A stretch of DNA of 64,000 nucleotides, taken from Bacteroidota bacterium. Its GTDB lineage: Bacteria; Bacteroidota; Bacteroidia; Chitinophagales; Chitinophagaceae. Of the stretch, positions 35,779 through 45,238 are shown piece after piece; the first letter of the stretch is position 1; the number at the start of each line of letters is the position of its first letter. Under the pieces are notes generated by a model that saw only the letters and a list, made by a program, of their open reading frames with translations, was not told the origin of the DNA and searched no databases. The DNA is taken from positions 806,001 through 870,000 of the forward strand of contig JADJJH010000001.1 of the NCBI GenBank assembly GCA_016706595.1. The letters run 5' to 3'. The translations under genes and the position numbers were made by a program.

Positions 35779-38139
35779 TTGAAAAAATATATACCCTTAT
35801 TATTTTCATTGTGCTTAACCTTTGTATTGAATACACAATGGGGAATACTACCTCCTTTAGGTAAATTTCTGAGTCCATTCAGTGGATGTTGGGAAAGTGC
35901 TAAAGCAGAAAACGAAACCAAAATAGTATATACGTTTACTGCATTACAAAAACCTGTAGAAGTACGATTTGATAAACGATTGGTACCTCATATTTTTGCC
36001 GCGAATGAACACGATGCCTTTTTTATACAAGGCTATTTACATGCGAAGTTTAGGTTATGGCAAATGGATATGACCACGCGTTTAGCCTCCGGCCGATTAA
36101 GCGAAGTAGCAGGCAGTAAAGCATTACCATCTGATCGCGAAATGCGAAGAAAAGGAATGGTATTTGGCGCAGAAAATTCATTACAAACTATTGAAAAAGA
36201 TAAAGCCACGATGGCTGTTTTAAATGCTTATCGTGATGGGGTGAATGAATTGATAGAATCGTTAGCGTATAAAAATTATCCGCTTGAGTATAAGCTTATG
36301 AATTTCGAGCCTGAAGCATGGACTAATCTTAAAACCTGCTTGATGATGAAATTTATGGCCGATAAACTAAGTGGAGTGACAGAAGATTTTGAACTCAGTG
36401 CAGCCAAACAAATTTTAGGTGATGAACAATTTACTATTTTGTATCCCGAGCATCTTGAAGAAGAATATCCGGTAATTGCAACACCGCAAATCAAAAAACC
36501 TGAATCATGTATTGATTCTGCAATCGAAACCCTTTCATTCATTCACTCACCCAAAAATGTAAAACAAAATGGAGATGATGACCAATCTGGTATTGGGAGT
36601 AATAATTGGGCGGTTGCTGGAAGTAAAACCAAAAGCGGCAAACCAATTTTATGTAATGATCCACATTTACCCTTAAACCTTCCCTCTATTTGGTACGAAA
36701 ATCAAATACATACGCCAACCATCAATGTATATGGTGTATCCTTACCCGGTGCACCAAGCATTGTAATTGGTTTTAATGATAGTATTGCTTGGGGATTTAC
36801 CAATGGCTATCGCGATGTAAAGGATTTTTATAAAATACAATTTACCGATTCGAGTAGAAAATTCTTTTCGGTAGATGGTAAGTATATGAAAACAACGCGC
36901 AAAATTGAACGTTTTACAATTAAAGGCGAAACTGATTTTTATGATACGGTTTTGTATTGCCAGTACGGGCCGGTAATGTATGATACACAATTCCCTCGCA
37001 AAGGTTTTGAACAACAAAATTTTGCGGTACAATGGATGGGACATAAGGGTAGCAATGAAATTAAAACATTACTTTATTTCAATAAAGCTAATAACTATAA
37101 CGATTTTGTTACGGCCCTAGCCTACTTTGAATGTCCGCATCAGAATTTTGTTTTCAGTTCGGCATCGGGTGATATCGCCATGTGGAGTCATGGTAAATTT
37201 ATCAACAAACAATATCAACAAGGACGATTTATTGAAGATGGAAATAAGCAATCAAGTAATTGGGGAGACGCAATTCCCTATCTTGAAAATCCACACGAAA
37301 CAAACCCGGATCGAGGCTATGTACTCAGTGCAAATCAAGTAAATACTACCAACGAATATATTTATTATTATAACGGGATTTTTAGCGAAGAACGAGCCAA
37401 GCGATTACATAATTTGTTATCGCAAAATCACAAAATGGATGTTCGGGAGATAATGGACTTTCAGCAAGATACGTATTGGCAAGATGCAGCTGATATTTTA
37501 CCAACCCTTTTACACTACATTCAAACCGAAAATTTGGATGACTTAAGTAAAAGATATGTTCATGCATTACAAACCTGGGATTATTATGCAACCGCGAAAA
37601 GTAAAGAGGCTGTGATGTTTGATATGTGGTTTGATGAAATTGAGCATGCTTTATATGATGATGAATTTGGCACTTCAATTGGGTATGTAAAATTTCCTAA
37701 AGTGCGTGTGACTCATTCTATAATAAAAAATAATAAGCAAGCTTATACTATTGATGATCATAGAACTTCAAAACAAGAAAGTATTAGCGATATCATCAAC
37801 GTATCATTTCAAAACATGTATAAAAAATTAAACCCACGATTAGATTGGTATAGGTATAAACAAACTTCAGCAACACATCTTGCTAAACTACCTGCATTTT
37901 CATTTCAAAATATTAAAATTGGCGGTGGACATGGCATGGTGAATGCGGCATCAACTAAGGATGGGCCTTCATGGCGCATGATAGTTCACTTCACACATCC
38001 AATAGAGGCGTATGGTATTTATCATGCCGGACAAAGCGGAAATCCGGGAAGTAAATTTTATGCCAATATGCTGAACGATTGGGCTGAGGGGAAATACTAT
38101 CGATTACTTTTTGCTCATCAGCCCAATGATATTCCATAA
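35779..38139 (+). CDS. Penicillin acylase-family amidohydrolase
   Basis: This 786-residue Ntn hydrolase has a hydrophobic N-terminus (MKKYIPLLFSLCLTFVLN) consistent with export. The family cleaves itself between a small alpha and a large beta chain. The new beta N-terminus is Ser274 in GSNNWAVAG, followed by ILCNDPHLPLNLPSIWYE and PGAPSIVIGFNDSIAWGFTNG. It hydrolyses amide bonds of beta-lactams, acyl-homoserine lactones or other acyl-amides; the substrate cannot be told. The start codon is TTG. It is one of several secreted or envelope hydrolases in this window. Confidence 0.9.
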   Translation: MKKYIPLLFSLCLTFVLNTQWGILPPLGKFLSPFSGCWESAKAENETKIVYTFTALQKPVEVRFDKRLVPHIFAANEHDAFFIQGYLHAKFRLWQMDMTTRLASGRLSEVAGSKALPSDREMRRKGMVFGAENSLQTIEKDKATMAVLNAYRDGVNELIESLAYKNYPLEYKLMNFEPEAWTNLKTCLMMKFMADKLSGVTEDFELSAAKQILGDEQFTILYPEHLEEEYPVIATPQIKKPESCIDSAIETLSFIHSPKNVKQNGDDDQSGIGSNNWAVAGSKTKSGKPILCNDPHLPLNLPSIWYENQIHTPTINVYGVSLPGAPSIVIGFNDSIAWGFTNGYRDVKDFYKIQFTDSSRKFFSVDGKYMKTTRKIERFTIKGETDFYDTVLYCQYGPVMYDTQFPRKGFEQQNFAVQWMGHKGSNEIKTLLYFNKANNYNDFVTALAYFECPHQNFVFSSASGDIAMWSHGKFINKQYQQGRFIEDGNKQSSNWGDAIPYLENPHETNPDRGYVLSANQVNTTNEYIYYYNGIFSEERAKRLHNLLSQNHKMDVREIMDFQQDTYWQDAADILPTLLHYIQTENLDDLSKRYVHALQTWDYYATAKSKEAVMFDMWFDEIEHALYDDEFGTSIGYVKFPKVRVTHSIIKNNKQAYTIDDHRTSKQESISDIINVSFQNMYKKLNPRLDWYRYKQTSATHLAKLPAFSFQNIKIGGGHGMVNAASTKDGPSWRMIVHFTHPIEAYGIYHAGQSGNPGSKFYANMLNDWAEGKYYRLLFAHQPNDIP

Positions 38140-38157
38140 TAAAAATCAGCCCCCCCC

Positions 38158-38514
38158 ATGAAAAAATTAGTCATCACCCTATTCTTAATTGCCATCATAA
38201 GTTCTATACTACAAAGCTTCATGCCTTGGTGGTCGCTTACCATACCTTGTTTTATTTTGGGACTAATTGCCAAATTAAAACCATTACGAAGTTTTGTGGC
38301 AGGCTTTATTGGTATTGCATTAAGTTGGACCATCATGATTTTAATACGTGATTATCCAAATCAACATCTGCTTTCAAAAAAATTAGCAACCTTATTTCCG
38401 TTTGAAGGTAATCACATCCTGTTTATTATGTTTTGTGTATTGATTGGAGGGATGGTTGGGGGATTGTTTGCTTGGAGTGCATCGGTGTTGAGCACGCCTA
38501 CAAGAAAATTATAG
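38158..38514 (+). CDS. Small integral membrane protein
   Basis: This 118-residue protein has about four hydrophobic helices (LVITLFLIAIISSILQSF, WSLTIPCFILGLIAKL, FVAGFIGIALSWTIMILI and ILFIMFCVLIGGMVGGLFAW). It starts 18 bp after the acylase stop, following a run of seven C residues, and is probably cotranscribed with it. I recognise no family. Confidence 0.65.
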   Translation: MKKLVITLFLIAIISSILQSFMPWWSLTIPCFILGLIAKLKPLRSFVAGFIGIALSWTIMILIRDYPNQHLLSKKLATLFPFEGNHILFIMFCVLIGGMVGGLFAWSASVLSTPTRKL

Positions 38515-38586
38515 ATCAAAATGGAGTGGATCACGAACTAACCATATTATTCAGCAAGTAAAACTTCACAACTTAACCCACCCTGT

Positions 38587-38605
38587 CCTTCCCAGGAGGG
38601 GAAGG
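38587..38605. repeat. CCTTCCC/GGGAAGG hairpin
   Basis: CCTTCCC (38587-38593) pairs with GGGAAGG (38599-38605) across a 5-base loop, about 70 bp after a stop codon. It lacks a T-run, so it is a poor terminator. G+C-rich text such as CCCACCCTGTCCTTCCC is often dispersed between genes in Bacteroidota. Confidence 0.4.
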
Positions 38606-38676
38606 CCCTTACAAACTGTTTAGATTGAACTTTAGAATAATGCTAGAATTTATTTTAGATAAAATAATTATTCTTT

Positions 38677-38684
38677 TACATTTG
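38677..38684 (+). promoter_or_regulatory. -7 box TACATTTG upstream of trhO
   Basis: It is an exact TAnnTTTG match 47 bp before the ATG. No TTG is placed at the usual -33 distance. Confidence 0.4.
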
Positions 38685-38731
38685 CCACTGAAATTTTTGT
38701 TTGCCTTACCTGCATCCTTAAAAATTAATTT

Positions 38732-39793
38732 ATGGCATTATTACATAATCAAATCTCTCATAAAGAATTGAGAGAAAAAATGTTACAGGAAACTGAACCT
38801 CGTACTACTATTTCGTTTTACAAGTATTTTACGATTAATGAACCAAAACAATTTCGCGATGAATTGTATACACATCTGAGGGAATTACATGTGTTTGGTA
38901 GAATTTATATTGCACACGAAGGTATCAATGCACAAATCAGTGTGCCTTCATCGAACTTCGAAAAGCTATCAAACTATTTGTATTCGATTGAAGCCTTTCA
39001 TCAATTACGATTAAATATTGCTGTTGATGATGATGGCAAAAGTTTTTTTGTACTGAAGATAAAAGTACGTGAAAAAATTGTCGCTGATGGATTACCTGAC
39101 GGATTGATAGATTTAAATACTCGAGGCAAATATTTGAGTGCCGAAGCTTTTAATACAATGACCGAAGATCCGGAAACTATAGTTGTTGATATGCGGAATC
39201 ATTATGAGTATGAAGTGGGGCATTTCGAAAACGCTATCGAAATCCCTTCAGATACTTTTCGTGAGCAATTGCCAATGGCTGTTGAAATGCTCAAAGACCA
39301 AAAAGAAAAACAGATTATCATGTATTGCACTGGTGGCATTCGTTGCGAAAAAGCAAGTGCCTATATGTTACATAATGGATTCGAAAATGTATATCATGTC
39401 GAAGGCGGTATTATCCATTATGCACAAAAAGCAAAGGAGCAAAATTTACCAATAAAATTTATTGGAAAGAATTTTGTTTTCGATGAACGTAGAGGTGAAA
39501 GAATTTCTGAAGATGTCATTGCAAAATGTCATCAATGTGGTGAACCAGCTGATACACATACTAACTGTGAAAATCCGGCATGCCATTTATTATTTATTCA
39601 ATGCGATGCTTGTAAGGAAAAATCAAAAGGTTGTTGTAGTGTTGAATGTACGGCTATGATTGAATTGCCTGAAGATGTACAAAAAGAAATGCGCAAAGGA
39701 ATTGACCGCGGTCAAATGATCTTTAATAAATCGCGACAAGCACGGTTGCGACCACGACTAGATGAGATTAACGGTTTAACCAGTCCATCGTGA
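38732..39793 (+). CDS. trhO: tRNA uridine-34 hydroxylase, rhodanese family
   Basis: This 353-residue protein matches TrhO (YceA), which makes 5-hydroxyuridine at wobble position 34 of tRNAs. It has an N-terminal acylphosphatase-like domain (TTISFYKYFTINEPKQFRDEL) and a rhodanese domain with active Cys199 (IIMYCTGGIRCEKASAYM). A cysteine-rich C-terminal tail follows (CHQCGEPADTHTNCENPACHLLFIQCDACKEKSKGCCSVEC), probably binding metal. The next gene overlaps or abuts the stop codon, so the two are translationally coupled. Confidence 0.93.
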   Translation: MALLHNQISHKELREKMLQETEPRTTISFYKYFTINEPKQFRDELYTHLRELHVFGRIYIAHEGINAQISVPSSNFEKLSNYLYSIEAFHQLRLNIAVDDDGKSFFVLKIKVREKIVADGLPDGLIDLNTRGKYLSAEAFNTMTEDPETIVVDMRNHYEYEVGHFENAIEIPSDTFREQLPMAVEMLKDQKEKQIIMYCTGGIRCEKASAYMLHNGFENVYHVEGGIIHYAQKAKEQNLPIKFIGKNFVFDERRGERISEDVIAKCHQCGEPADTHTNCENPACHLLFIQCDACKEKSKGCCSVECTAMIELPEDVQKEMRKGIDRGQMIFNKSRQARLRPRLDEINGLTSPS

Positions 39794-39795
39794 AT

Positions 39796-40344
39796 ATGAA
39801 GGATGTATTTTATTTAGAAACCGAGCGCCTGTTGTTGCGACGATATACACCAGAAGTAATGCAACAATTGTTTACTCAATATAACGATCAAGAAATTATT
39901 ACCTATTTAGGATTAGCATCGGAAGAAGAACTTTCGAAAGAAAAATTAAAATTCAAAGGAGGATATACAACCTATCGAATTTCGTTTTGTGGATTTCATC
40001 TAATCGATAAAATCGAACATCATGTAATAGGCTTATGTGGGTTTCATAATTGGCAAGCCGAGCATCGTCGTTCAGAATTTGGCTATCATATGATGCATGA
40101 AAGCGACAAACGAAAAGGGTTTATGAAAGAAGCCATTGCAAGCATAATACCATACGGTTTTAGTGAAATGGATTTGCATCGAATTGAGGCCTTTGCCAAT
40201 CCACAAAACACAGCCTCGGTTCGTTTGCTCGAGCATTTTGGTTTTGAAAAGGAAGGTTTATTAAAACAACATTTTTATAAAAATGGCGCCTTTGAAGATT
40301 CAGCCGCGTATGCATTGTTTAAGCCGGAGGATAAAATTCTTTAA
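39796..40344 (+). CDS. GNAT acetyltransferase, RimJ/RimL-like
   Basis: This protein is 182 residues from the ATG at 39796. A GTG at 39790 would give a GTGA overlap with the trhO stop and two more residues. It opens with FYLETERLLLRRYTPEV, and the acetyl-CoA site is in EFGYHMMHESDKRKGFMKEAIASIIPYGF. The end (RIEAFANPQNTASVRLLEHFGFEKEGLLKQ) is typical of RimJ/RimL-type N-acetyltransferases acting on protein N-termini or small molecules. Coupling to trhO suggests coexpression but not necessarily a shared pathway. Confidence 0.87.
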   Translation: MKDVFYLETERLLLRRYTPEVMQQLFTQYNDQEIITYLGLASEEELSKEKLKFKGGYTTYRISFCGFHLIDKIEHHVIGLCGFHNWQAEHRRSEFGYHMMHESDKRKGFMKEAIASIIPYGFSEMDLHRIEAFANPQNTASVRLLEHFGFEKEGLLKQHFYKNGAFEDSAAYALFKPEDKIL

Positions 40345-40353
40345 AGTTTTTTT

Positions 40354-40490
40354 GGGTGGCAAACACGTTTGTTTGTCAAACAGACAAGCTATTCGATACT
40401 ACTCCGTTTGTCTTGTAAATTTTGTTTTGTTTCAATTGTGAAATTTTCTCACAAGCCAATCCGGTGTATTCGATACTATCGTTGCCACTA
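40354..40490 (+). repeat. Dispersed GGGTGGCA intergenic repeat, copy C
   Basis: It starts GGGTGGCAAACACG, contains AAGCTATTCGATACTACTCC and CCGGTGTATTCGATACTATCG, and ends GTTGCCAC. It also holds inverted words (ACGTTTGTTTG and CAAACAGAC). It fills most of the 301-bp gap between the acetyltransferase and superoxide dismutase genes. Nothing else is recognised in that gap. Confidence 0.55.
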
Positions 40491-40645
40491 GCAGCTACTA
40501 ACTATAAATCTCTTCTATTCACGCAATCTCGGCATTAAAAAAATATAATCTTGGTACCTTTAAAAAGAAAGAATCTTTTACATACGCAATGGGTAACAAA
40601 CTCTAGCAGTAATGGTCTATCTTAGCTGAATTAAATACAATTGCC

Positions 40646-41380
40646 ATGAATGCTAACAGAAGAAACTTTATCAAAACTGGCGGACTAGTTCTCTCAGGCA
40701 TGCTTGCAGGGGCAAACTTGGCCAGCGGTTTTATTCCGATGGAAGCGCACATTACGGATTCTGAAGATATCTACACTTTGCCGTCACTTGGCTATGCTTA
40801 TAATGCGCTTGAGCCACATATTGATGCACAAACAATGGAGATACACCATACCAAACATCATCAGTCTTACATCACCAAACTGAATGCTGCCATGTCAAAA
40901 GAGCCTTCATTAAAGGCGAAGTCACTTGAACAATTATTGTCTTCCATTCAATCTTTACCCGAATCTGTTCGCAATGATGTTCGCAACCATGGCGGAGGAC
41001 ACTGGAACCATAGCTTTTTCTGGACTATCATTGGGCCGCTTAAAAAAAAACCATCTGAGAACTTGTCAGCAGCTATTGTGAATGACTTCGGCAGCATGGA
41101 AGCTTTCAAAGAACAGTTTTTGAAGAAGTCGATGGGCATTTTTGGATCCGGTTGGTGCTGGCTCATTGTCGATGCCAAAGGCAAACTAAGCATTAGCACT
41201 TCACCCAATCAAGATAACCCTATCATGGATATTGCCGAAATCAATGGCAAACCAATACTCGGCATTGATGTTTGGGAACATGCCTACTACCTTAACTACC
41301 AAAATCGAAGAGCCGATTACTTAAAAGCCTTCTGGAACATCGTGAATTGGCAAAAGGTGAGTGAAGAATATGAAAGCTAA
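40646..41380 (+). CDS. Fe/Mn superoxide dismutase with Tat-type export signal
   Basis: This 244-residue enzyme dismutates superoxide. The predicted metal ligands by comparison with the family are His67 (MEIHHTKHH), His122 (HWNHSFFW), Asp208 and His212 (DVWEHAYYLNY). The protein begins with a twin-arginine sequence (MNANRRNFIKTGG) and a hydrophobic stretch (LVLSGMLAGANLASGF). This points to Tat export and periplasmic or lipid-free extracytoplasmic localisation; most bacterial Fe/Mn SODs are cytoplasmic. Export already folded would fit a metal enzyme. It stands alone. Confidence 0.93.
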   Translation: MNANRRNFIKTGGLVLSGMLAGANLASGFIPMEAHITDSEDIYTLPSLGYAYNALEPHIDAQTMEIHHTKHHQSYITKLNAAMSKEPSLKAKSLEQLLSSIQSLPESVRNDVRNHGGGHWNHSFFWTIIGPLKKKPSENLSAAIVNDFGSMEAFKEQFLKKSMGIFGSGWCWLIVDAKGKLSISTSPNQDNPIMDIAEINGKPILGIDVWEHAYYLNYQNRRADYLKAFWNIVNWQKVSEEYES

Positions 41381-41600
41381 AGGAGTAACATTTCACGATG
41401 CAGAATCCGACAGATTTTACTGGTAACAAGATTACAATTTACCATGTTCGAGAAGCTTTGTGGTAAGTATATACTAAAAGTGAAATGCAAATTTTGACTT
41501 CATATTCATCAACGCCTATAATCTACCTGCTTCTTTCGTTAACTGTTCTCTGATTTCGAACACCAAACACCAAACCCCGAACACCTCGCCACTAAAAATC

Positions 41601-42263
41601 CTACTTCTCCTTCCCTTGCAACATGGGCACAAAACTAAATGCCGAGAAGGTTTCTTGATGTACAGTACCATCCAAATTTTTAGTGATTCTTGTCATCATC
41701 TGATTCGATTCATCATCTAATGGCAAAACCATAATACCACCAGGCTTTAATTGTGCTAATAATTTTTCAGGCACAAAAGGGGCAGCGGCGGTAATAATAA
41801 TTTTATCGAAAGGCGTATAAGCAGGTAAGCCGGCAAAACCATCGCCATAAAAAAATTTAATATTTGTATACTTCGATTTAAAAGGAAACTGTGAAACTAT
41901 TTTATCGTATAATTTTTTTTGACGTTCAATAGTAAAAACTTGCGCACCGAGTTCTGCTAATACGCAAGCTTGATAAGTACTTCCTGTACCAATTTCCAAA
42001 ACTTTTTCTCTACTTTTTACTTGCAATAATTCTGTTTGATAAGCAACCGTATATGGTTGTGAAATGGTTTGTTCTTCACCAATAGGAAAGGCTCGATCTT
42101 CATAAGCAATTTTATCAAATGCAGGATCCAAAAAAAAATGTCGAGGTATTTTTTCAATGGCACTTAAAACTTTTTCATCTTGTATTCCTTTGGCACGAAT
42201 TTCTTGCACCAATTTAACTCTAAGTCCTTTATGTCGATAACTATCTTCTTGTTTGCGAATCAT
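41601..42263 (-). CDS. pcm: Protein-L-isoaspartate O-methyltransferase
   Basis: This 220-residue SAM-dependent enzyme repairs isoaspartyl residues in aged proteins. Motifs are IPRHFFLDPAFDKIAYEDRAFPIGEEQTISQPYTVAYQTELL (the family signature) and the SAM loop VLEIGTGSTYQACVLAEL, then FFYGDGFAGLPAYTPFDKIIITAAAP. It lies 12 bp after a small lipoprotein gene on the same strand, and is probably the last gene of the transcript begun at 45055. Confidence 0.94.
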   Translation of the reverse strand: MIRKQEDSYRHKGLRVKLVQEIRAKGIQDEKVLSAIEKIPRHFFLDPAFDKIAYEDRAFPIGEEQTISQPYTVAYQTELLQVKSREKVLEIGTGSTYQACVLAELGAQVFTIERQKKLYDKIVSQFPFKSKYTNIKFFYGDGFAGLPAYTPFDKIIITAAAPFVPEKLLAQLKPGGIMVLPLDDESNQMMTRITKNLDGTVHQETFSAFSFVPMLQGKEK

Positions 42264-42275
42264 CTGTTTGTATTT

Positions 42276-42617
42276 CTATTTTTCTTCTTCTACTCGGTTA
42301 AATTTAATTAAACTTTTATTACTACTCATGAGGTTGTAAACAGCGAGTGTGTCATTTCCTAAAAATTCATAATGCAAATAAAAAGTCGAGCTTGCATCGT
42401 TCGTATATAAATTCAATTCTTTTTTTTCTTTATCGAGCGTATAACGAAATTTATCAACCATTTTAATCATCTCCTTTCCCGAGCTATAAGTTTTATCTTC
42501 TTTAAACAAAAACCAATCTTGTTCATTTTGCCATTTACCAAGAAGAAGTTTATCATCTGTTGGTTTGCATGAAACGATGCCTAAAAACAATAAGCCTATA
42601 AAATATCTGAACCACAT
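42276..42617 (-). CDS. Small lipoprotein, lipocalin-like
   Basis: This 113-residue protein has a short signal with a lipobox-like LGIVSCKP, Cys at about residue 17. The rest reads as beta-strands with GKWQNEQDWFLFKEDKTYSSG, a pattern common in lipocalin-like lipoproteins of Bacteroidota. It sits between the E1 dehydrogenase and pcm genes. The function is unknown. Confidence 0.72.
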   Translation of the reverse strand: MWFRYFIGLLFLGIVSCKPTDDKLLLGKWQNEQDWFLFKEDKTYSSGKEMIKMVDKFRYTLDKEKKELNLYTNDASSTFYLHYEFLGNDTLAVYNLMSSNKSLIKFNRVEEEK

Positions 42618-42664
42618 AGGGTAAATAAAAATAATTGTGAACGCTACATTAATTGAATCTGAAC

Positions 42665-45055
42665 TTACTCTTTCATCATGTCGATGATTACTGAAGCAAT
42701 ATCTTCGGCATTGGGTTTCGAAAAATAATCACCATCACTTCCATAAGCCGGTCTGTGTGCATGAGCGCTTATGGTTCGCGGTGCAATATCTAGCCAATTA
42801 TAACCACCTTGCTTTTCAATCACTTGTTGATACATATACGAAGTTGCCCCACCAGGTACATCTTCATCAATAAAAATTATTCTGCTTGTTTTTTTAAGCG
42901 ATTCCAAAATCACATGATGCTTATCGAAAGGCAATAAAGTTTGTACGTCTACCAATTCGCATTGAATTCCGGCTGGAGCAAGATACTCGCGCATGGCATC
43001 TTGTATAATTCGTAAAGTTGAACCATACGAGACGATTGTTATATCATCACCCACTTCAATAACTTCCGGCACTCCTAAAGGAATGGTCATGTTGCCTAAA
43101 TTATTTGGAACTTTTTCTTTTAAACGATAACCATTTAAACATTCAACTACAATCGCCGGTTCGTCTGCTTGTAAAAGTGTATTATACATTCCGGCCGCTT
43201 GTACCATATTTCGGGGTACACAAATATTGATTCCTCGTAAAGCATGTATCATCATACCCATTGGGGAACCACTGTGCCAAACGCCTTCTAATCTATGACC
43301 TCGCGTACGCACAATCAGAGGGCATTTTTGTCCACCTTTAGTACGCCATTGCAAGGTTGCTACATCATCACTTAGCACCTGTAAACCATATAATAAATAA
43401 TCGAGATATTGAATTTCAGCAATTGGTCGTAAGCCACGTAAGGCCATACCTATCCCCTGCCCCATAATAGTTGCTTCACGAATACCGGCATCAAACACAC
43501 GCCATTTGCCGTGTTTTTCTTGCAAACCGGCAAAGCCTTGGTTTACATCACCAATATTACCCACGTCTTCGCCAAAAGCAAATACTTTATGATTATTCGT
43601 TAAGGTAATATCAAAATATTTATTTAAGATTTCAAAACCATTCAATTGAATTTCTTCGCCGCTATAATCTGGTTTTACTAAAGCAACTTTATCTACACTT
43701 TGAAACGAATTAGAATGCAGTAAGCTATTATACTTGTCAAAGGCATCTGATTTTAAACCTTCGTAATAGTTTTTAAGTGCTTCAGCGGCCCGGCTTCCAG
43801 TAGAAAGATTCAATACTTTTTGAATCAACTTCATCACATCTCTGCGTAAGGGCTCTTTAATATCATTGAGTTGTTTTACTTGTGAAGCAATAAATTCTCC
43901 ATTTGCATTTCCTTCAAAAATAATTTCATTGCAAAGTTGTGAAGTTTGTTGAACTTGTTGTTTGATAGGATCAATAAAACGAGTCCATGCAGTTTTTTTT
44001 GCGTCGGCTACAATTTGTTTAGCCTCGTTCTCCAAGATAACGAGTTCTTCTTCTTTAGCGATGGCATTTTCTAAAATAAATTCACGCATTTTTTTAATGC
44101 AATCCATTTCTTTTTCCCAATCTAATCGCTCTTTGCTTTTGTATCTTTCATGCGAACCAGAGGTTGAATGTCCTTGAGGTTGGGTAATATCTTGTACATG
44201 AAAAATAGCAGGCACATGGGTATTTCTAATTTTTTGAATACCCGTTCTAAAGGTTTCACAAAGCGAAGCATAATCCCATCCTTTTACTGTATAAATATCC
44301 AAGCCACCAGCTCCGGGTTCAAATTGAAAACCTTGCAAAGCTTCAGAAATTGAATTTTTTGAGGTTTGAAATTTTCGCGGTACCGAAATACCGTATCCAT
44401 CATCCCAAACAAAAATGGCTAAGGGCACTTGCAATACACCGGCGGCATTTATAGTTTCCCAAAACGGTCCTTCACTGGTAGATGCATCGCCAATGGTGGT
44501 AAAGCAAACTTCATTGCCATTATTTGAAAATGCTTTTTCATTTTTAAGTACTTCTTGCGACCGATATAATTTTGAGGCAAATGCCAAACCTAATCCACGA
44601 ACCATTTGCCCGGCAGTAGGTGAAATATCAGAACTACTATTCTTATGTGCAGTTTGCTCTTTCCATCTTCCGTCGTCGTCTAATAATCTGGTTCCATAAT
44701 GCCCGTTCATTTGTCGCCCAGCACTACTTGGCTCAGCATCAACATCAGGGTTTGCATACAATTGAGAAAAGAAACTTTCTATATCACTCATCCCGCTTGC
44801 AAACATAAAAGTTTGATCACGATAATAACCCGATCTAAAATCGCCTTCTCTAAAAACCTTTGCCATGGCTATTTGGGCAACCTCTTTACCGTCACCAAAA
44901 ATACCAAACTTTGCTTTGCCAGTGAGTACTTCCTTTCTACCCAATAAACTCGCTTCACGACTTTGAAGTGCAATGGCAAAATCCTTTAGAACATCTTGTC
45001 TAAAATCTTCAAACGAAATCTTATCGGTATGTATATTATTAGTAGTTGAATTCAT
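42665..45055 (-). CDS. Fused E1 alpha/beta 2-oxoacid dehydrogenase
   Basis: This 796-residue protein joins the two E1 subunits of a branched-chain or pyruvate-type 2-oxoacid dehydrogenase. The N-terminal half binds thiamine diphosphate (FTTIGDASTSEGPFWETINAAG, WDDGYGISVPRKFQ). From about residue 470 the beta-type half begins (NKYFDITLTNNHKVFAFGEDVGNIGDVNQGFAGLQEKHGKWRVFDAGIREATIMGQGIG). Both halves are separate proteins in many bacteria. It decarboxylates the oxoacid and passes the acyl group to an E2 not found here. A strong promoter lies upstream. Confidence 0.92.
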   Translation of the reverse strand: MNSTTNNIHTDKISFEDFRQDVLKDFAIALQSREASLLGRKEVLTGKAKFGIFGDGKEVAQIAMAKVFREGDFRSGYYRDQTFMFASGMSDIESFFSQLYANPDVDAEPSSAGRQMNGHYGTRLLDDDGRWKEQTAHKNSSSDISPTAGQMVRGLGLAFASKLYRSQEVLKNEKAFSNNGNEVCFTTIGDASTSEGPFWETINAAGVLQVPLAIFVWDDGYGISVPRKFQTSKNSISEALQGFQFEPGAGGLDIYTVKGWDYASLCETFRTGIQKIRNTHVPAIFHVQDITQPQGHSTSGSHERYKSKERLDWEKEMDCIKKMREFILENAIAKEEELVILENEAKQIVADAKKTAWTRFIDPIKQQVQQTSQLCNEIIFEGNANGEFIASQVKQLNDIKEPLRRDVMKLIQKVLNLSTGSRAAEALKNYYEGLKSDAFDKYNSLLHSNSFQSVDKVALVKPDYSGEEIQLNGFEILNKYFDITLTNNHKVFAFGEDVGNIGDVNQGFAGLQEKHGKWRVFDAGIREATIMGQGIGMALRGLRPIAEIQYLDYLLYGLQVLSDDVATLQWRTKGGQKCPLIVRTRGHRLEGVWHSGSPMGMMIHALRGINICVPRNMVQAAGMYNTLLQADEPAIVVECLNGYRLKEKVPNNLGNMTIPLGVPEVIEVGDDITIVSYGSTLRIIQDAMREYLAPAGIQCELVDVQTLLPFDKHHVILESLKKTSRIIFIDEDVPGGATSYMYQQVIEKQGGYNWLDIAPRTISAHAHRPAYGSDGDYFSKPNAEDIASVIIDMMKE

Positions 45056-45084
45056 GCTGCTTCTTTTAAGTGTACAATCTCAGA

Positions 45085-45092
45085 CAAAAATA
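45085..45092 (-). promoter_or_regulatory. Promoter of the E1 dehydrogenase gene
   Basis: On the minus strand TATTTTTG (-7, exact TAnnTTTG) is preceded 21 bp upstream by TTTG (45114-45117). It lies 29 bp before the ATG. It is one of the clearest -33/-7 pairs in the window. Confidence 0.65.
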
Positions 45093-45203
45093 ATATTCTA
45101 AAGCATCTATTCACAAATTATTTATAAATAAAAATAGTCTGTTAAAGGCGCTTTGCTTAACCATGACTTAACCGGTAAAAATTTCACATTTTAATTTAAT
45201 CCC

Positions 45204-45211
45204 TACATTTG
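45204..45211 (+). promoter_or_regulatory. -7 box TACATTTG for the DUF1573 cluster
   Basis: It is an exact TAnnTTTG match 27 bp before the first DUF1573 gene. The -33 position is not well matched. Confidence 0.5.
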
Positions 45212-45238
45212 GTAAAGAATTAAAAAAAAATATAAGTA

